From Actibacterium mucosum KCTC 23349 (GTDB lineage Bacteria > Pseudomonadota > Alphaproteobacteria > Rhodobacterales > Rhodobacteraceae), in NCBI RefSeq assembly GCF_000647975.1, contig NZ_JFKE01000002.1, positions 496,001-560,000 on the forward strand: a stretch of 64,000 nucleotides of DNA. Direction: 5' to 3'. This document shows, piece after piece, positions 9,291 to 22,338 of the stretch. Position numbers and translations under genes: made by a program. The first letter of the stretch is position 1. Each line of letters starts with the position of its first letter. The notes under the pieces were generated by a model that worked only from the letters and a program-made list of their open reading frames with translations, ran no database searches and was not told where the DNA came from.

Positions 9291-9551
9291 AAGATCTCTG
9301 CCTTTTCGCCTGTGCGGCCTTTCTGGCCGTCGCCACAAATTCTAGGGGGTTTTGACGCGCGTGTCACGTGACCTTGTGGTGAAGAGGGTGTTTGGGCGGG
9401 AAATGACCTGTGGGGTTTAGGAGTTATGGTTCGGAGGCAATCGTAGTCTTTGCGGCGAAAGTCGGCTTCGAGCCCATTTTACCAAATGCTGCGCAATGCA
9501 CGAATGTCGGCTCACGTTGCGGTGGGACGGGACTTGAGATAGCGTCACCGT
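9291..9551. other. Intergenic region before the copper module
   Basis: No credible gene is seen. Two imperfect copies of one 12-base word occur, cgaaAgtcggct at 9456-9467 and cgaaTgtcggct at 9501-9512, in an otherwise unremarkable stretch. They may be remnants of a dispersed intergenic sequence. No CueR-type operator was recognised. Confidence 0.3.
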
Positions 9552-9920
9552 GTGAAATACTTTCGAAACATAACGTCAATGTTGCTCGTAACACTTCTGG
9601 TCCTAATGACGGGACTGGGCGGTACAGCACATGCGTTGTCGAATGATTGTGCCAACGGGCATTGCGATGACCACGTGACCATGACCGTTACGGAACACCA
9701 CGCCGGACACGTTTCGGGGGAAACAACAGATAGCACTACGCGCGGATCGCACGACATGGCGCATGAAGATTGCAATCCGCTCTTGTGCAATTTTCTCGCG
9801 CTCACTTGGGTGTCTTCCGAAGCCGTTTTTGACCAGTCTGAGGCCGCTTTGGCTTGGCAGGTTTCAAGCCACGCGGCGCTAGAAGAACCGGACAACCCGG
9901 ACAGACCACCTAACCTTTGA
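9552..9920 (+). CDS. Small exported Cys/His-rich protein of the copper module
   Basis: This 122-residue protein of unknown family starts with GTG at 9552. It has a signal peptide or N-terminal helix (about residues 5-28, ending ALS). The mature part carries possible metal ligands: DCANGHCDDH, EHHAGH, GSHDMAHEDC and NPLLCNF. The gene sits 96 bases before a cytochrome c gene and runs in the same direction as copC-copD and the multicopper oxidase. A periplasmic copper-binding or accessory role is inferred from context and composition only. The start is not certain because no good ribosome site precedes it. Confidence 0.6.
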   Translation: MKYFRNITSMLLVTLLVLMTGLGGTAHALSNDCANGHCDDHVTMTVTEHHAGHVSGETTDSTTRGSHDMAHEDCNPLLCNFLALTWVSSEAVFDQSEAALAWQVSSHAALEEPDNPDRPPNL

Positions 9921-10016
9921 AACAGGTTTCCGTCGCCGTTCACGGTTGTGAACGCGTTTTGATGTGCCGCGACGCGCTTGCGGCTTGCCCCTGTTTCACA
10001 TGGTTAGGATTACCAC

Positions 10017-10448
10017 ATGAACCGAAACTATCTCCTAGTTGGCGCATGCGCCGTCGCAGCCGCTGCTGCTTACATCTTATTACGCCCCGCACCTGCCAAT
10101 GATGTCGTGAATTCTGCACCGCCCGAAGGTAGCGCAATGGTTGCAATCCAGATGCCTCCGATCGACGGAAATGCCGCTATCGGGCAGCGCATATTCGAAA
10201 ACGCTTGCGTCGCATGTCACGGCATCAACGCCGTTGGCGTTGAAGGATCGGGACCGCCGCTGATCCATGTTATCTATGAACCCAGCCATCATGCCGACGA
10301 ATCCTTTCAGCGTGCGGTCGCGGTGGGCGTCAGAAGCCACCACTGGCGATTTGGCGACATGCCGCCGGTTGAGGGCCTGACCCGTGGCGATGTCGCCATG
10401 GTCATCGCCTACATCCGCGAAATTCAGCGCGCTAATGGAATTAACTGA
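10017..10448 (+). CDS. Membrane-anchored monohaem c-type cytochrome
   Basis: This is a 143-residue protein with an uncleaved or weakly cleaved N-terminal hydrophobic helix (about residues 5-24). A single haem-attachment motif CVACH is at residues 64-68. The distal ligand is probably the Met in RFGDMPPVEG. The ATG at 10017 begins the hydrophobic helix directly. It probably carries electrons in the periplasm. Its position 10 bases before copC, with a second cytochrome after the multicopper oxidase, suggests that it exchanges electrons with copper handling rather than with a terminal oxidase. That link is inference. Confidence 0.85.
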   Translation: MNRNYLLVGACAVAAAAAYILLRPAPANDVVNSAPPEGSAMVAIQMPPIDGNAAIGQRIFENACVACHGINAVGVEGSGPPLIHVIYEPSHHADESFQRAVAVGVRSHHWRFGDMPPVEGLTRGDVAMVIAYIREIQRANGIN

Positions 10449-10458
10449 GGAACATCCA

Positions 10459-10800
10459 ATGAAAAAACTTGCTACACTTGCACTGGTTTCGACCCTTGCC
10501 ACCGGTGCTTTTGCGCATTCCCGTGTGGACACCACGACGCCTGAGAACGGCGCAGTGATTGCCGACGTTCCCACCGAAATCAGCTTTAACTTCGCTGCCG
10601 ATATCCGCCTGACGCGGGTGGACATGACCCATCAGGATCATCCCTCGGTAAGGCTTGATCTTGGAGACCAGACCAGCTTTGACCGCGTGTTCACGCTCCC
10701 GCTTCAAGGCATGGGGGAAGGCACCTATCGTATTGAATGGCGGGGCTTGGGGGTGGACGGGCACGCCATGCAGGGCGCGTTCACGTTCACGGTGGACTGA
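10459..10800 (+). CDS. copC: CopC-family periplasmic copper-binding protein
   Basis: This is a 113-residue exported copper chaperone. The signal peptide ends at GAFA, so the mature chain begins with His. CopC proteins use this N-terminal histidine, with a downstream Asp and His, to bind Cu(II). The matching downstream motif GVDGHAMQGAFTFTV is present. The fold is the expected small beta-sandwich (TPENGAVIADVPTEISFNF region). I chose the ATG at 10459, behind GAGGAAC, for this signal peptide. The gene precedes copD by 2 bases, the standard CopC-CopD pair for copper uptake across the inner membrane. Confidence 0.88.
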   Translation: MKKLATLALVSTLATGAFAHSRVDTTTPENGAVIADVPTEISFNFAADIRLTRVDMTHQDHPSVRLDLGDQTSFDRVFTLPLQGMGEGTYRIEWRGLGVDGHAMQGAFTFTVD

Positions 10801-10802
10801 GC

Positions 10803-11669
10803 ATGCTGGACATCTGGGGAATAGCGGCGATCCTCGCGAAGCTGATGCTATATATCGGCCTTGCCGGATCAGTCGGGCTTGTGATCATTCGAACCGCCTT
10901 TGCCGATCTGGTGTCGCCTGTGAGCGATAGGATACGCACAAGGGAAGCGCTGTTTGCAGCGTTTGCGCTTGTTGCCGCTATCCTTGGCTTCATGTTGCGT
11001 GGTGCCGCCCTGACGGGCGGGGCCGATGGTATGACCGATCCAGAAATGCTGGGTCTGCTGTGGCAGACACCGGTTGGCGATGTTCTGGTTTATCGGGTCG
11101 CTGGTACAGTGCTGATCATCATTGGAGTATTCACACCCCTTGTTGGCCAATGGATCGCGCTTGCCGGGGGAGTGATCGCCCTGTGGTCATTTACTCAAAT
11201 CGGGCATGTCCCCGAGTTGGAGACAACCGGTGTCCGCTTGCTCTTGCTCCTGCACCTTCTGGGCATCGCATTCTGGATCGGCATCCTTGGCCCGCTTCGA
11301 ACCTTGTCGCGACGGCCAGAGCACCTCACCAGCGCAGCCACCTTGGGGCATCGCTTTGGGCAAGCCGCTTCGTTGATTGTTCCCGGATTGATCTTGGCGG
11401 GATTACTGATGGCTTGGCTGTTGCTGGGCGATCTGCGAGCGCTGGTGGTAACCGGCTATGGGCAAACCCTTCTGATCAAGCTGGTGCTTGTCGGCGCGGT
11501 CCTGACGCTGGCCGCCGCAAACAAACTCCGTTTCGTCCCCGCTATGCAGGCTGGGGACGACAACGCCGCGCGCCATCTGGCGCGTTCTATCGAAATTGAA
11601 ACTGCGGTCATTCTGGTGGTGCTTGCGGCCACCGCAACGCTCACCAGCGTTTTGACCCTACCGAGTTGA
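10803..11669 (+). CDS. copD: CopD-family copper import membrane protein
   Basis: This 288-residue polytopic inner-membrane protein has about eight hydrophobic segments, the expected CopD size and shape. The conserved histidine segment LLLHLLGIAFWIGILGP is in the middle, with a GHVPELE loop before it. The start ATG at 10803 follows the copC stop by 2 bases, so the pair is one transcription unit. CopD accepts copper from CopC and moves it to the cytoplasm, for example for cuproenzyme assembly. Ahead of a multicopper oxidase it could equally serve resistance or supply. Confidence 0.85.
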   Translation: MLDIWGIAAILAKLMLYIGLAGSVGLVIIRTAFADLVSPVSDRIRTREALFAAFALVAAILGFMLRGAALTGGADGMTDPEMLGLLWQTPVGDVLVYRVAGTVLIIIGVFTPLVGQWIALAGGVIALWSFTQIGHVPELETTGVRLLLLLHLLGIAFWIGILGPLRTLSRRPEHLTSAATLGHRFGQAASLIVPGLILAGLLMAWLLLGDLRALVVTGYGQTLLIKLVLVGAVLTLAAANKLRFVPAMQAGDDNAARHLARSIEIETAVILVVLAATATLTSVLTLPS

Positions 11670-11677
11670 GGTATCCC

Positions 11678-12997
11678 ATGAACAGGCGAGACTTCCTGAT
11701 CACAACAAGCGCGGCGACTTTGTTCCCGCGCATCGCACTTGCATCGGCACCCATGGAGTTGGTTGCACAGCCGGTCACTGCACAAATCCTTCCCGAAGGC
11801 GAGCCAGCAACTCCGATGCTCGGCTTCAACGGCGGCACACCCGGCCCAGTGCTTCGCGCCCGTCAGGGCGACGCATTTGATATTCGGTTCCTGAACCAGA
11901 GTGGTGAAGGCTCGGCGGTGCATTGGCATGGCCTGCGCATCGACAATGCGATGGATGGCGTGCCGGGGATGACCCAAGAGGTTGTCGAAGCGGGCGATGG
12001 ATTCGAATACCGCTTTCGTGCCCCAGATGCGGGGACATTCTGGTATCACTCGCACAACCGATCATGGGAACAGGTTGCCAAGGGCCTTTATGGTCCGCTG
12101 ATCGTTGAGGAGCCGACGCCACCCGATGTGGATCATGATCTGATCATCATGATTGATGACTGGCGCATGACCGAAGATGGCACGCTCGCAGATGGCTTCG
12201 AAAACATGCACGATCAGGCGCATCAAGGGCGTCTTGGCAACTTTGCCCGTGCGCTTGTTGAACCGGTCACGCAAGTCCGTCGCGGTGATCGTTTGCGTCT
12301 GCGGCTGATCAACGTCGCGACAGATCGGATATTCCCGGTAGAGCTTGAAGGCGTTGAAGGCAAAGTGGTTGCCTTGGACGGCATGCCGCTTGTGACTCCA
12401 CAGGAAATGTCCGGCCTCATCCTCGCCCCGGCCCAACGCGCGGATATTATAGCCGATGTTACCTCAGCCACCTCAGCGAGCTTTGTCTTCCCGACGCGAG
12501 ACGGCCCATACCTGCTGGGTGAAATCCCGGTTGAAGGGGCGAATACCACGCGACAACCATCGGAGATTTCCGTGCTGACACCAAACGAGATAGCGTCGCC
12601 TGACATGGACAACGCGGTTTCCCTGACCCTTACCATGGAAGGCGGAGCGATGAGCCGCCGTATGATGCAAGGCATGATGGGCGGCGATATTTGGGCGTTC
12701 AACGGCCAATCCGGTCTGACGGACACCCCGCTTCACAGCTTTGAACGCGGGAAAACCGCGCGCATTCGTTTGGTGAATGACACCCGTTTCCCGCATGGCA
12801 TTCATTTGCACGGGCATCATTTCTTTGAGGTCGGGGCTGACGGTAATCTGGGCGCTTTGCGCGACACCACACTTGTGGACGCGGATGAAACCCGCGACAT
12901 CGTTTGCGTGTTCGGCAACCCCGGCAGATGGCTGCTGCACTGTCACATGCTGGGTCATCAGGCGGCGGGGATGAAGACATGGGTGGAGGTCGCATGA
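11678..12997 (+). CDS. Tat-exported multicopper oxidase (CueO/laccase-like)
   Basis: This 439-residue three-domain cupredoxin oxidase starts with a Tat signal (MNRRDFLITTSAATLF). All copper sites are visible: VHWHGLRI and FWYHSH in domain 1, FPHGIHLHGHHF and LLHCHMLGHQAAGM in domain 3. The last supplies the type-1 Cys, His and Met ligands. A short Met-rich segment MSRRMMQGMMGG (about residues 325-336) recalls the Cu(I)-binding insert of CueO, so cuprous oxidase is the likeliest activity. The ATG at 11678 sits 8 bases after the copD stop and puts the Tat motif first. The 3' end overlaps the next cytochrome gene (ATGA). Confidence 0.9.
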   Translation: MNRRDFLITTSAATLFPRIALASAPMELVAQPVTAQILPEGEPATPMLGFNGGTPGPVLRARQGDAFDIRFLNQSGEGSAVHWHGLRIDNAMDGVPGMTQEVVEAGDGFEYRFRAPDAGTFWYHSHNRSWEQVAKGLYGPLIVEEPTPPDVDHDLIIMIDDWRMTEDGTLADGFENMHDQAHQGRLGNFARALVEPVTQVRRGDRLRLRLINVATDRIFPVELEGVEGKVVALDGMPLVTPQEMSGLILAPAQRADIIADVTSATSASFVFPTRDGPYLLGEIPVEGANTTRQPSEISVLTPNEIASPDMDNAVSLTLTMEGGAMSRRMMQGMMGGDIWAFNGQSGLTDTPLHSFERGKTARIRLVNDTRFPHGIHLHGHHFFEVGADGNLGALRDTTLVDADETRDIVCVFGNPGRWLLHCHMLGHQAAGMKTWVEVA

Positions 12998-13425
12998 AAC
13001 GCTTTCTGATCCTCGCAGCATGTAGCCTCGCGACGGGCGCAATCGCCGGACACGAACTGGACGACCGAGATTTGACCAACGGTCAGTCCCTCTACGTCGA
13101 ACATTGTGCGTCTTGTCATGGGGCCAATCTTGAAGGGCAACCTGACTGGCGCATGCCTAATGAAAACGGCGTTTTGCCTGCACCGCCCCATGATGAGACC
13201 GGACACACGTGGCACCACGACAATCAGCTACTCTTCGAATACACCCAGCTTGGTGGCGAAGAAGCGCTGGCAGCGCGCGGAGTAACCGGCTTTGCAAGCG
13301 GCATGCCGGGGTTTGGCGGCGCGCTTACCGACTACGATATTTGGGATATTCTGGCTTATATCCGTTCAACTTGGCCGGAGCGGGTTCAGGAAATGCAAGC
13401 CGGTCGCAATCCACCTCATGACTAA
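12994..13425 (+). CDS. Periplasmic monohaem c-type cytochrome
   Basis: This is a 143-residue exported cytochrome c with a cleavable signal peptide (MKRFLILAACSLATGAIAG). One CASCH site is at residues 38-42, and the methionine in GMPGFGG is the probable distal ligand. The start overlaps the multicopper oxidase stop (ATGA), so the two proteins are made together and plausibly are redox partners: the oxidase could pass or receive electrons through this cytochrome. The gene is convergent with the Crp/Fnr regulator and overlaps it by 4 bases (13422-13425). Confidence 0.87.
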   Translation: MKRFLILAACSLATGAIAGHELDDRDLTNGQSLYVEHCASCHGANLEGQPDWRMPNENGVLPAPPHDETGHTWHHDNQLLFEYTQLGGEEALAARGVTGFASGMPGFGGALTDYDIWDILAYIRSTWPERVQEMQAGRNPPHD

Positions 13426-14012
13426 GAATGGCGGTCTTCTCTCTGAGGCGTGGGTGCATAGCTCCCACGCCCGGTTTTGACCAGTAATCCTTGATCGGAC
13501 AGGTCTTTTAGTGCCCGATAACAGGCTTCTTTGGTCAATCCAATCTGGCTGGCAAACTGCGTGACCGATCCATTCAGCTTGCCCAAGGCCACTGCCAGAA
13601 GAACCCGTTCATTTGCGGATTTTATGGCGTGCAGTGTCAATAGCTGGCGGTAGTCCTGGACCTGAATTGCCAATCTTTTTGTGATCCCTTCGGAAAACGC
13701 TGTGTCCTCGCGCAGGCGCAACAGAACGTCCTGTTTCGAAATCCGAACAACCTCGGACGGCGCGGAACAAATTGCGTCGCAGTGATAGTGATCCGAATAG
13801 ATGGATGCCTCGGCAAACAGGTCGCCAGCCCGCGCGTTGTGGATCGTGACGGCATTTCCGGATTCTGTCAGTCGGGTAAGGCAGACGTTGCCCGACTTGA
13901 CGAAGAAAATTCCCATCGTCGGATCACCCTGCCGGAACACATGGTCGCCCTGGGCGCAACGCAGGCGTGACAGAGAGTTTACGTCCAACGCGTCGAACGG
14001 AGGTGGTAACAT
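13422..14012 (-). CDS. Crp/Fnr-family transcriptional regulator
   Basis: This 196-residue regulator has an N-terminal cyclic-nucleotide-binding-like beta-barrel (VFRQGDPTMGIFFVKSG, then NARAGDLFAEASIYSD). A C-terminal winged helix reads VTQFASQIGLTKEACYRALKDL. It is shorter than Crp. It lacks the N-terminal FNR cysteine cluster, although several cysteines are scattered (C19, NVCLTR, HCDAIC). The effector is unknown. It lies opposite the copper genes and divergent from a His/Met-tailed exported protein. No Shine-Dalgarno sequence precedes the ATG, and a TATGAT-like -10 lies just upstream, so a leaderless mRNA is possible. Confidence 0.82.
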   Translation of the reverse strand: MLPPPFDALDVNSLSRLRCAQGDHVFRQGDPTMGIFFVKSGNVCLTRLTESGNAVTIHNARAGDLFAEASIYSDHYHCDAICSAPSEVVRISKQDVLLRLREDTAFSEGITKRLAIQVQDYRQLLTLHAIKSANERVLLAVALGKLNGSVTQFASQIGLTKEACYRALKDLSDQGLLVKTGRGSYAPTPQREDRHS

Positions 14013-14027
14013 GTGATTTCAATCATA
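14013..14027. promoter_or_regulatory. FNR/DNR-like palindrome overlapping a -10-like element
   Basis: TGAT-TTCA-ATCA (14014-14025) matches the core of the FNR/DNR consensus TTGAT-N4-ATCAA except for the outermost bases. It starts 2 bases from the ATG of the Crp/Fnr gene. It overlaps TATGAT on the minus strand (14022-14027), so binding there could autorepress. It also lies 75 bases before the divergent gene. Confidence 0.45.
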
Positions 14028-14087
14028 ATCTGTTTCACCTCCGGGGTGTACCAAATCACCAATCCCAATTGCAAGAATGGACATCTC

Positions 14088-14615
14088 ATGATCAGATCAA
14101 CGCTCTGCGCCATCGTCGCGCTTTCGGCATTTCCTGCCGCCGCGCAACATGCCCACAATAGCTCAGGCGGACCGGTTGAGACGGGGCAGTCCGCCTTCGC
14201 CGCTATCGCTGAAATCGTCCAAATTCTGTCCGACGATCCAGACACCGATTGGAGCAAGGTCAACATTCAAGCATTGCGCGATCACCTTGTAGATATGGAG
14301 TTGGTCACGACAGAGGCGAACGTTCGGACGCAAAGTGAAGGCCGGATCGTCGAATTCAACGTTACCGGCGAAGGCGATGTAGCTGATGCCATTGGACGCA
14401 TGGTACTCGCGCATTCACCCATGCTGGAAATGGCATCCGAATGGACAGTGACCGCCGAACCGTCCACGAATGGAGCGGCCATGCGCATCGAAGTCGATAC
14501 CGATCCGGAGTTTGCCCGCGTCCTCGGCCTAGGGTTCTTCGGGATCATGACAATCGGCGCGCACCATCAGGCACACCACTTGCAGATGGCGATGGGCACA
14601 GATCCGCACCACTGA
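14088..14615 (+). CDS. Exported protein with His/Met-rich C-terminus, copper-module neighbour
   Basis: This 175-residue protein has a clear signal peptide (MIRSTLCAIVALSAFPAAA, cut before QH). I do not recognise a family. The mature region is mainly predicted mixed alpha/beta, and the chain ends in a metal-ligand-like tail HHQAHHLQMAMGTDPHH. The ATG at 14088 starts the signal peptide; the in-frame codon at 14013 would bury it. It is divergent from the Crp/Fnr gene and shares its upstream palindrome, so both may answer to that regulator. A periplasmic copper-binding role is inference from the tail and the position. Confidence 0.65.
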   Translation: MIRSTLCAIVALSAFPAAAQHAHNSSGGPVETGQSAFAAIAEIVQILSDDPDTDWSKVNIQALRDHLVDMELVTTEANVRTQSEGRIVEFNVTGEGDVADAIGRMVLAHSPMLEMASEWTVTAEPSTNGAAMRIEVDTDPEFARVLGLGFFGIMTIGAHHQAHHLQMAMGTDPHH

Positions 14616-14747
14616 TACCTTGTCGAAAAGCCGTCGTTCGTACTTGCGCAGCGAATTCACCCTTCGTCCGCTCCTTACCTGTTCAGGCACGGCGCAGCGA
14701 ATATCAGCTTCCGACTGATGTCGGCAAGAACAGCGACATTAGAAAAA

Positions 14748-15164
14748 TCAGGCAGGCATTCCATCTGCTTTCGGAAGATTGGGGTCCATCTTATCCCACG
14801 GCTGTGCGCTGCTGACGTAAATGTCACGGCTTGGCGTGTACCAGCTCGGATCATCCAGGCTCCCCGCAAACAGGATCATAGCCCCTTCACTTGCCTTGTT
14901 GATCAGGAACAGCGGAGACCCACAGTCAGAACAGAAGCCGCGAAGCATGGCATGGCCGCGATCAGCTCGGCGCTCGAACCACTTCGGTTCCCCTTTTTCG
15001 AGCTTGAAATCTGCCTGTTTCACCAGGACAGCCGGAAAATATGCACTTCCAGTTGCCTGCTGGCAATCACGGCAATGGCAATTCCCCATGTAGCGGGCGA
15101 CACCTTCGGACCTGTATCGAATTGCTCCGCAAGCGCATCCACCGGTGAACTGTTCTGGCAACAT
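14748..15164 (-). CDS. GFA-family (glutathione-dependent formaldehyde-activating-like) zinc protein
   Basis: This 138-residue cytoplasmic protein has the full GFA zinc-ligand pattern: CACGAIRY near the N-terminus, then NCHCRDCQQATGS, then GFCSDCGSPLF. The founding enzyme Gfa was proposed to join formaldehyde and glutathione, but most family members have no proven reaction. The ATG at 15164 follows GGGAGGAA at ideal spacing, and the longer TTG start would use up that ribosome site. It stands alone between the copper module and hemB. Confidence 0.85.
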   Translation of the reverse strand: MLPEQFTGGCACGAIRYRSEGVARYMGNCHCRDCQQATGSAYFPAVLVKQADFKLEKGEPKWFERRADRGHAMLRGFCSDCGSPLFLINKASEGAMILFAGSLDDPSWYTPSRDIYVSSAQPWDKMDPNLPKADGMPA

Positions 15165-15291
15165 AAGTATTCCTCCCAAGTGTACCTTAGGAAAGTGAAC
15201 TTATTTCGCAACACCCTTAAGGTCCTGCATGGCTTTACTGGGAAAACGGTCCTTGGATCATCGGCGGTCAAGGGCAGGTTTGTCCGCAAAC

Positions 15292-20397
<5,106 letters not shown>

Positions 20398-20401
<4 letters not shown>

Positions 20402-21600
20402 CGCGGCATCGCCAACATCAGCAGGTTTGCACAACCAATGGCCAGGAACACGCCCAGCGCCAGTGGCATCAATGTGCCGTCGAATTGTTGGCTGACCGGC
20501 CCGGCCAACGTCACGGCGCCGATTGTGGACACAGCCCCAACGATAGAGGCGGCCAAACCGGCAATATGACCCAAAGGCTCCATTGCCAAAGCGTTCAGAT
20601 TGCCAATTGTCAGGCCAATCATCGAAAAGACCGACACAGCCCAGAACATGAAGACCGGGAAGCCGACCACCGGATCGTCCAAAAGCCCAAGGATCAGAGC
20701 GCAGAGTACCAGGGTCGAGATGACCAGTTGCACAAAGATCGACAATTTCACCAAGGCACGCATACCGACCCGCACAACAACCCGCGCATTCAGAAGGCTG
20801 AAACAGCCGGATATCAGCGCCATACCCATGAACCACAACGGAAAGCTGTCGGCACGATCAAAGATTTGGTCCATCGTCTGCTGGATGGTCGAGATCATCA
20901 TGAAAAGGGTCGAGAATACAAAGGTCTGCACGGCAATGGCCAGCACGACAGACTTGATCGAGAAGACCTCGATCACACCGCTCCGGATCATGGCACCGGT
21001 GATTGGCCGGCGATTTTCTGGTGGCAGCGTTTCGGGCTGACGCAACGAGTACCAAATGGCACCGAACGCAGAAAACAGCATGAAAGCGGCAAAGATGCCG
21101 CGCCATCCGGTGAAATCCATGATGATGGCCCCAGCCAGCGGCGCCATGGCCGGTACGATGGTGAACACCATCATGACAAAGGACATGATCCGGGCCATCT
21201 CGCGGCCCGCATAAATGTCGCGCACCACGGCGAGGATGGCCACGCGCGGGCCGGACGAGCCCAACCCCTGCACGAAACGGGCCACCAACAACAGCTCCAG
21301 CGACTGCGCCAACCACGCCGCAATGGCCCCGACGATGTAAAGGATCGCACCGCCTTGAACCACAACCCGGCGGCCCAGCATATCTGAAAGCGGGCCGGTA
21401 AAGAACGTGCCCAGCCCCATGCCAAACACGAAGGAATGAATAACCAACGCCGCGCGGTTGGGGTTGTCAGCACTGAGAACCCCGCCGATTTCCGGCAGGG
21501 CGGGCAACATGGCGTCGATGGAAAAGGCAATCGTGGCGAAGATACTGGCCGTCATGGCCACGAATTCCGCCTGATGCAGCTTGCGATGCGCAGGGGGCAT
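20398..21600 (-). CDS. MFS multidrug exporter, Bcr/CflA type
   Basis: This 400-residue major-facilitator protein has 12 predicted helices. The Bcr/CflA-type first helix is AFSIDAMLPALPEI (Asp in helix 1). Motif A is GPLSDMLGRRVV after helix 2, and motif B is LLVARFVQGLGSSGPRVAI in helix 4. The motif-C region PAMAPLAGAIIMDFTGWR marks a drug/proton antiporter. The natural substrate is unknown. It is convergent with mfd and sits 87 bases after the DsbA-like gene on the same strand, so it may be the last gene of that group or independent. Confidence 0.88.
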
Positions 21601-21687
21601 GGAAATCTCGGGAAATAGAATTCAACCTGACGGTGATGCACTTAATGCGGGCCAAAGGCCAGCAATTTTTTCGACCAGCCGGTTAAA

Positions 21688-22338
21688 TTAGTGGACCGGG
21701 TTGTCACCCGCCGCGGCCATCAGCTCTTCGATGACCTTTTCCCACAACTCGGGCGGTTGGGCGCCGGGCAAGACATGTTGCTGTGCCACAAGGAAGGTGG
21801 GCACGCCCGTTACGCCGCGCTCACGTGCGTGGGCGTCGCGGTCGCGGATATCCTGTGCATCGGCATCCCCTTCCAGCAGGCGGCGGACGGTGTCGCCATC
21901 CATCTCGGCAGTTTCGGCGATTTGCACCAGAACGTCGGTGTCGCCGATATCCAGGCCTTTTTCGAAATAGGCCTCGAACAGCAGCGTCACTATGCGGGTC
22001 TGGCGGTTTTCGATCCCGGCCCAGTGGATCAGGCGATGCGCGTTCAGCGTGTTTGGCGTGCGGTCGATGGCGCCGAGGTTCAGCATCAGCCCCGCCGCCT
22101 CGGCCGCCTCGGCGATGCGGCCGTAAACGCGCACGGCGTTTTCCTTGCCGCCGAACTTGGTTTCCAGATAGGTGCGCCGGTCCATGCCGCGGCTGCGCAT
22201 CTCGGGGTTCAGCTGAAACGGATGCCATTCGATCACGAACGGGTGGTTGGGATGCTTGGCCAACGCCTTGTCCAGCTGCGTCTTGCCGATATAGCACCAC
22301 GGGCAGATCGGGTCAGAAAGAATATCCAGTTTGATCAT
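21688..22338 (-). CDS. FrnE-type DsbA-family dithiol oxidoreductase
   Basis: This 216-residue thioredoxin-fold protein has an N-terminal CPWC redox site (ILSDPICPWCYIGK, Cys12 and Cys15) and an inserted helical domain. The cis-proline loop reads GVTGVPTFLVAQQ. It has no signal peptide, so it is cytoplasmic, unlike DsbA proper. FrnE homologues are linked to oxidative-stress tolerance. The start at 22338 overlaps the stop of the acyl-CoA ligase by 1 base (TGATG), so it is coupled to that gene; a longer start would extend into it. The ligase and this protein have no evident common pathway. Confidence 0.87.
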   Translation of the reverse strand: MIKLDILSDPICPWCYIGKTQLDKALAKHPNHPFVIEWHPFQLNPEMRSRGMDRRTYLETKFGGKENAVRVYGRIAEAAEAAGLMLNLGAIDRTPNTLNAHRLIHWAGIENRQTRIVTLLFEAYFEKGLDIGDTDVLVQIAETAEMDGDTVRRLLEGDADAQDIRDRDAHARERGVTGVPTFLVAQQHVLPGAQPPELWEKVIEELMAAAGDNPVH

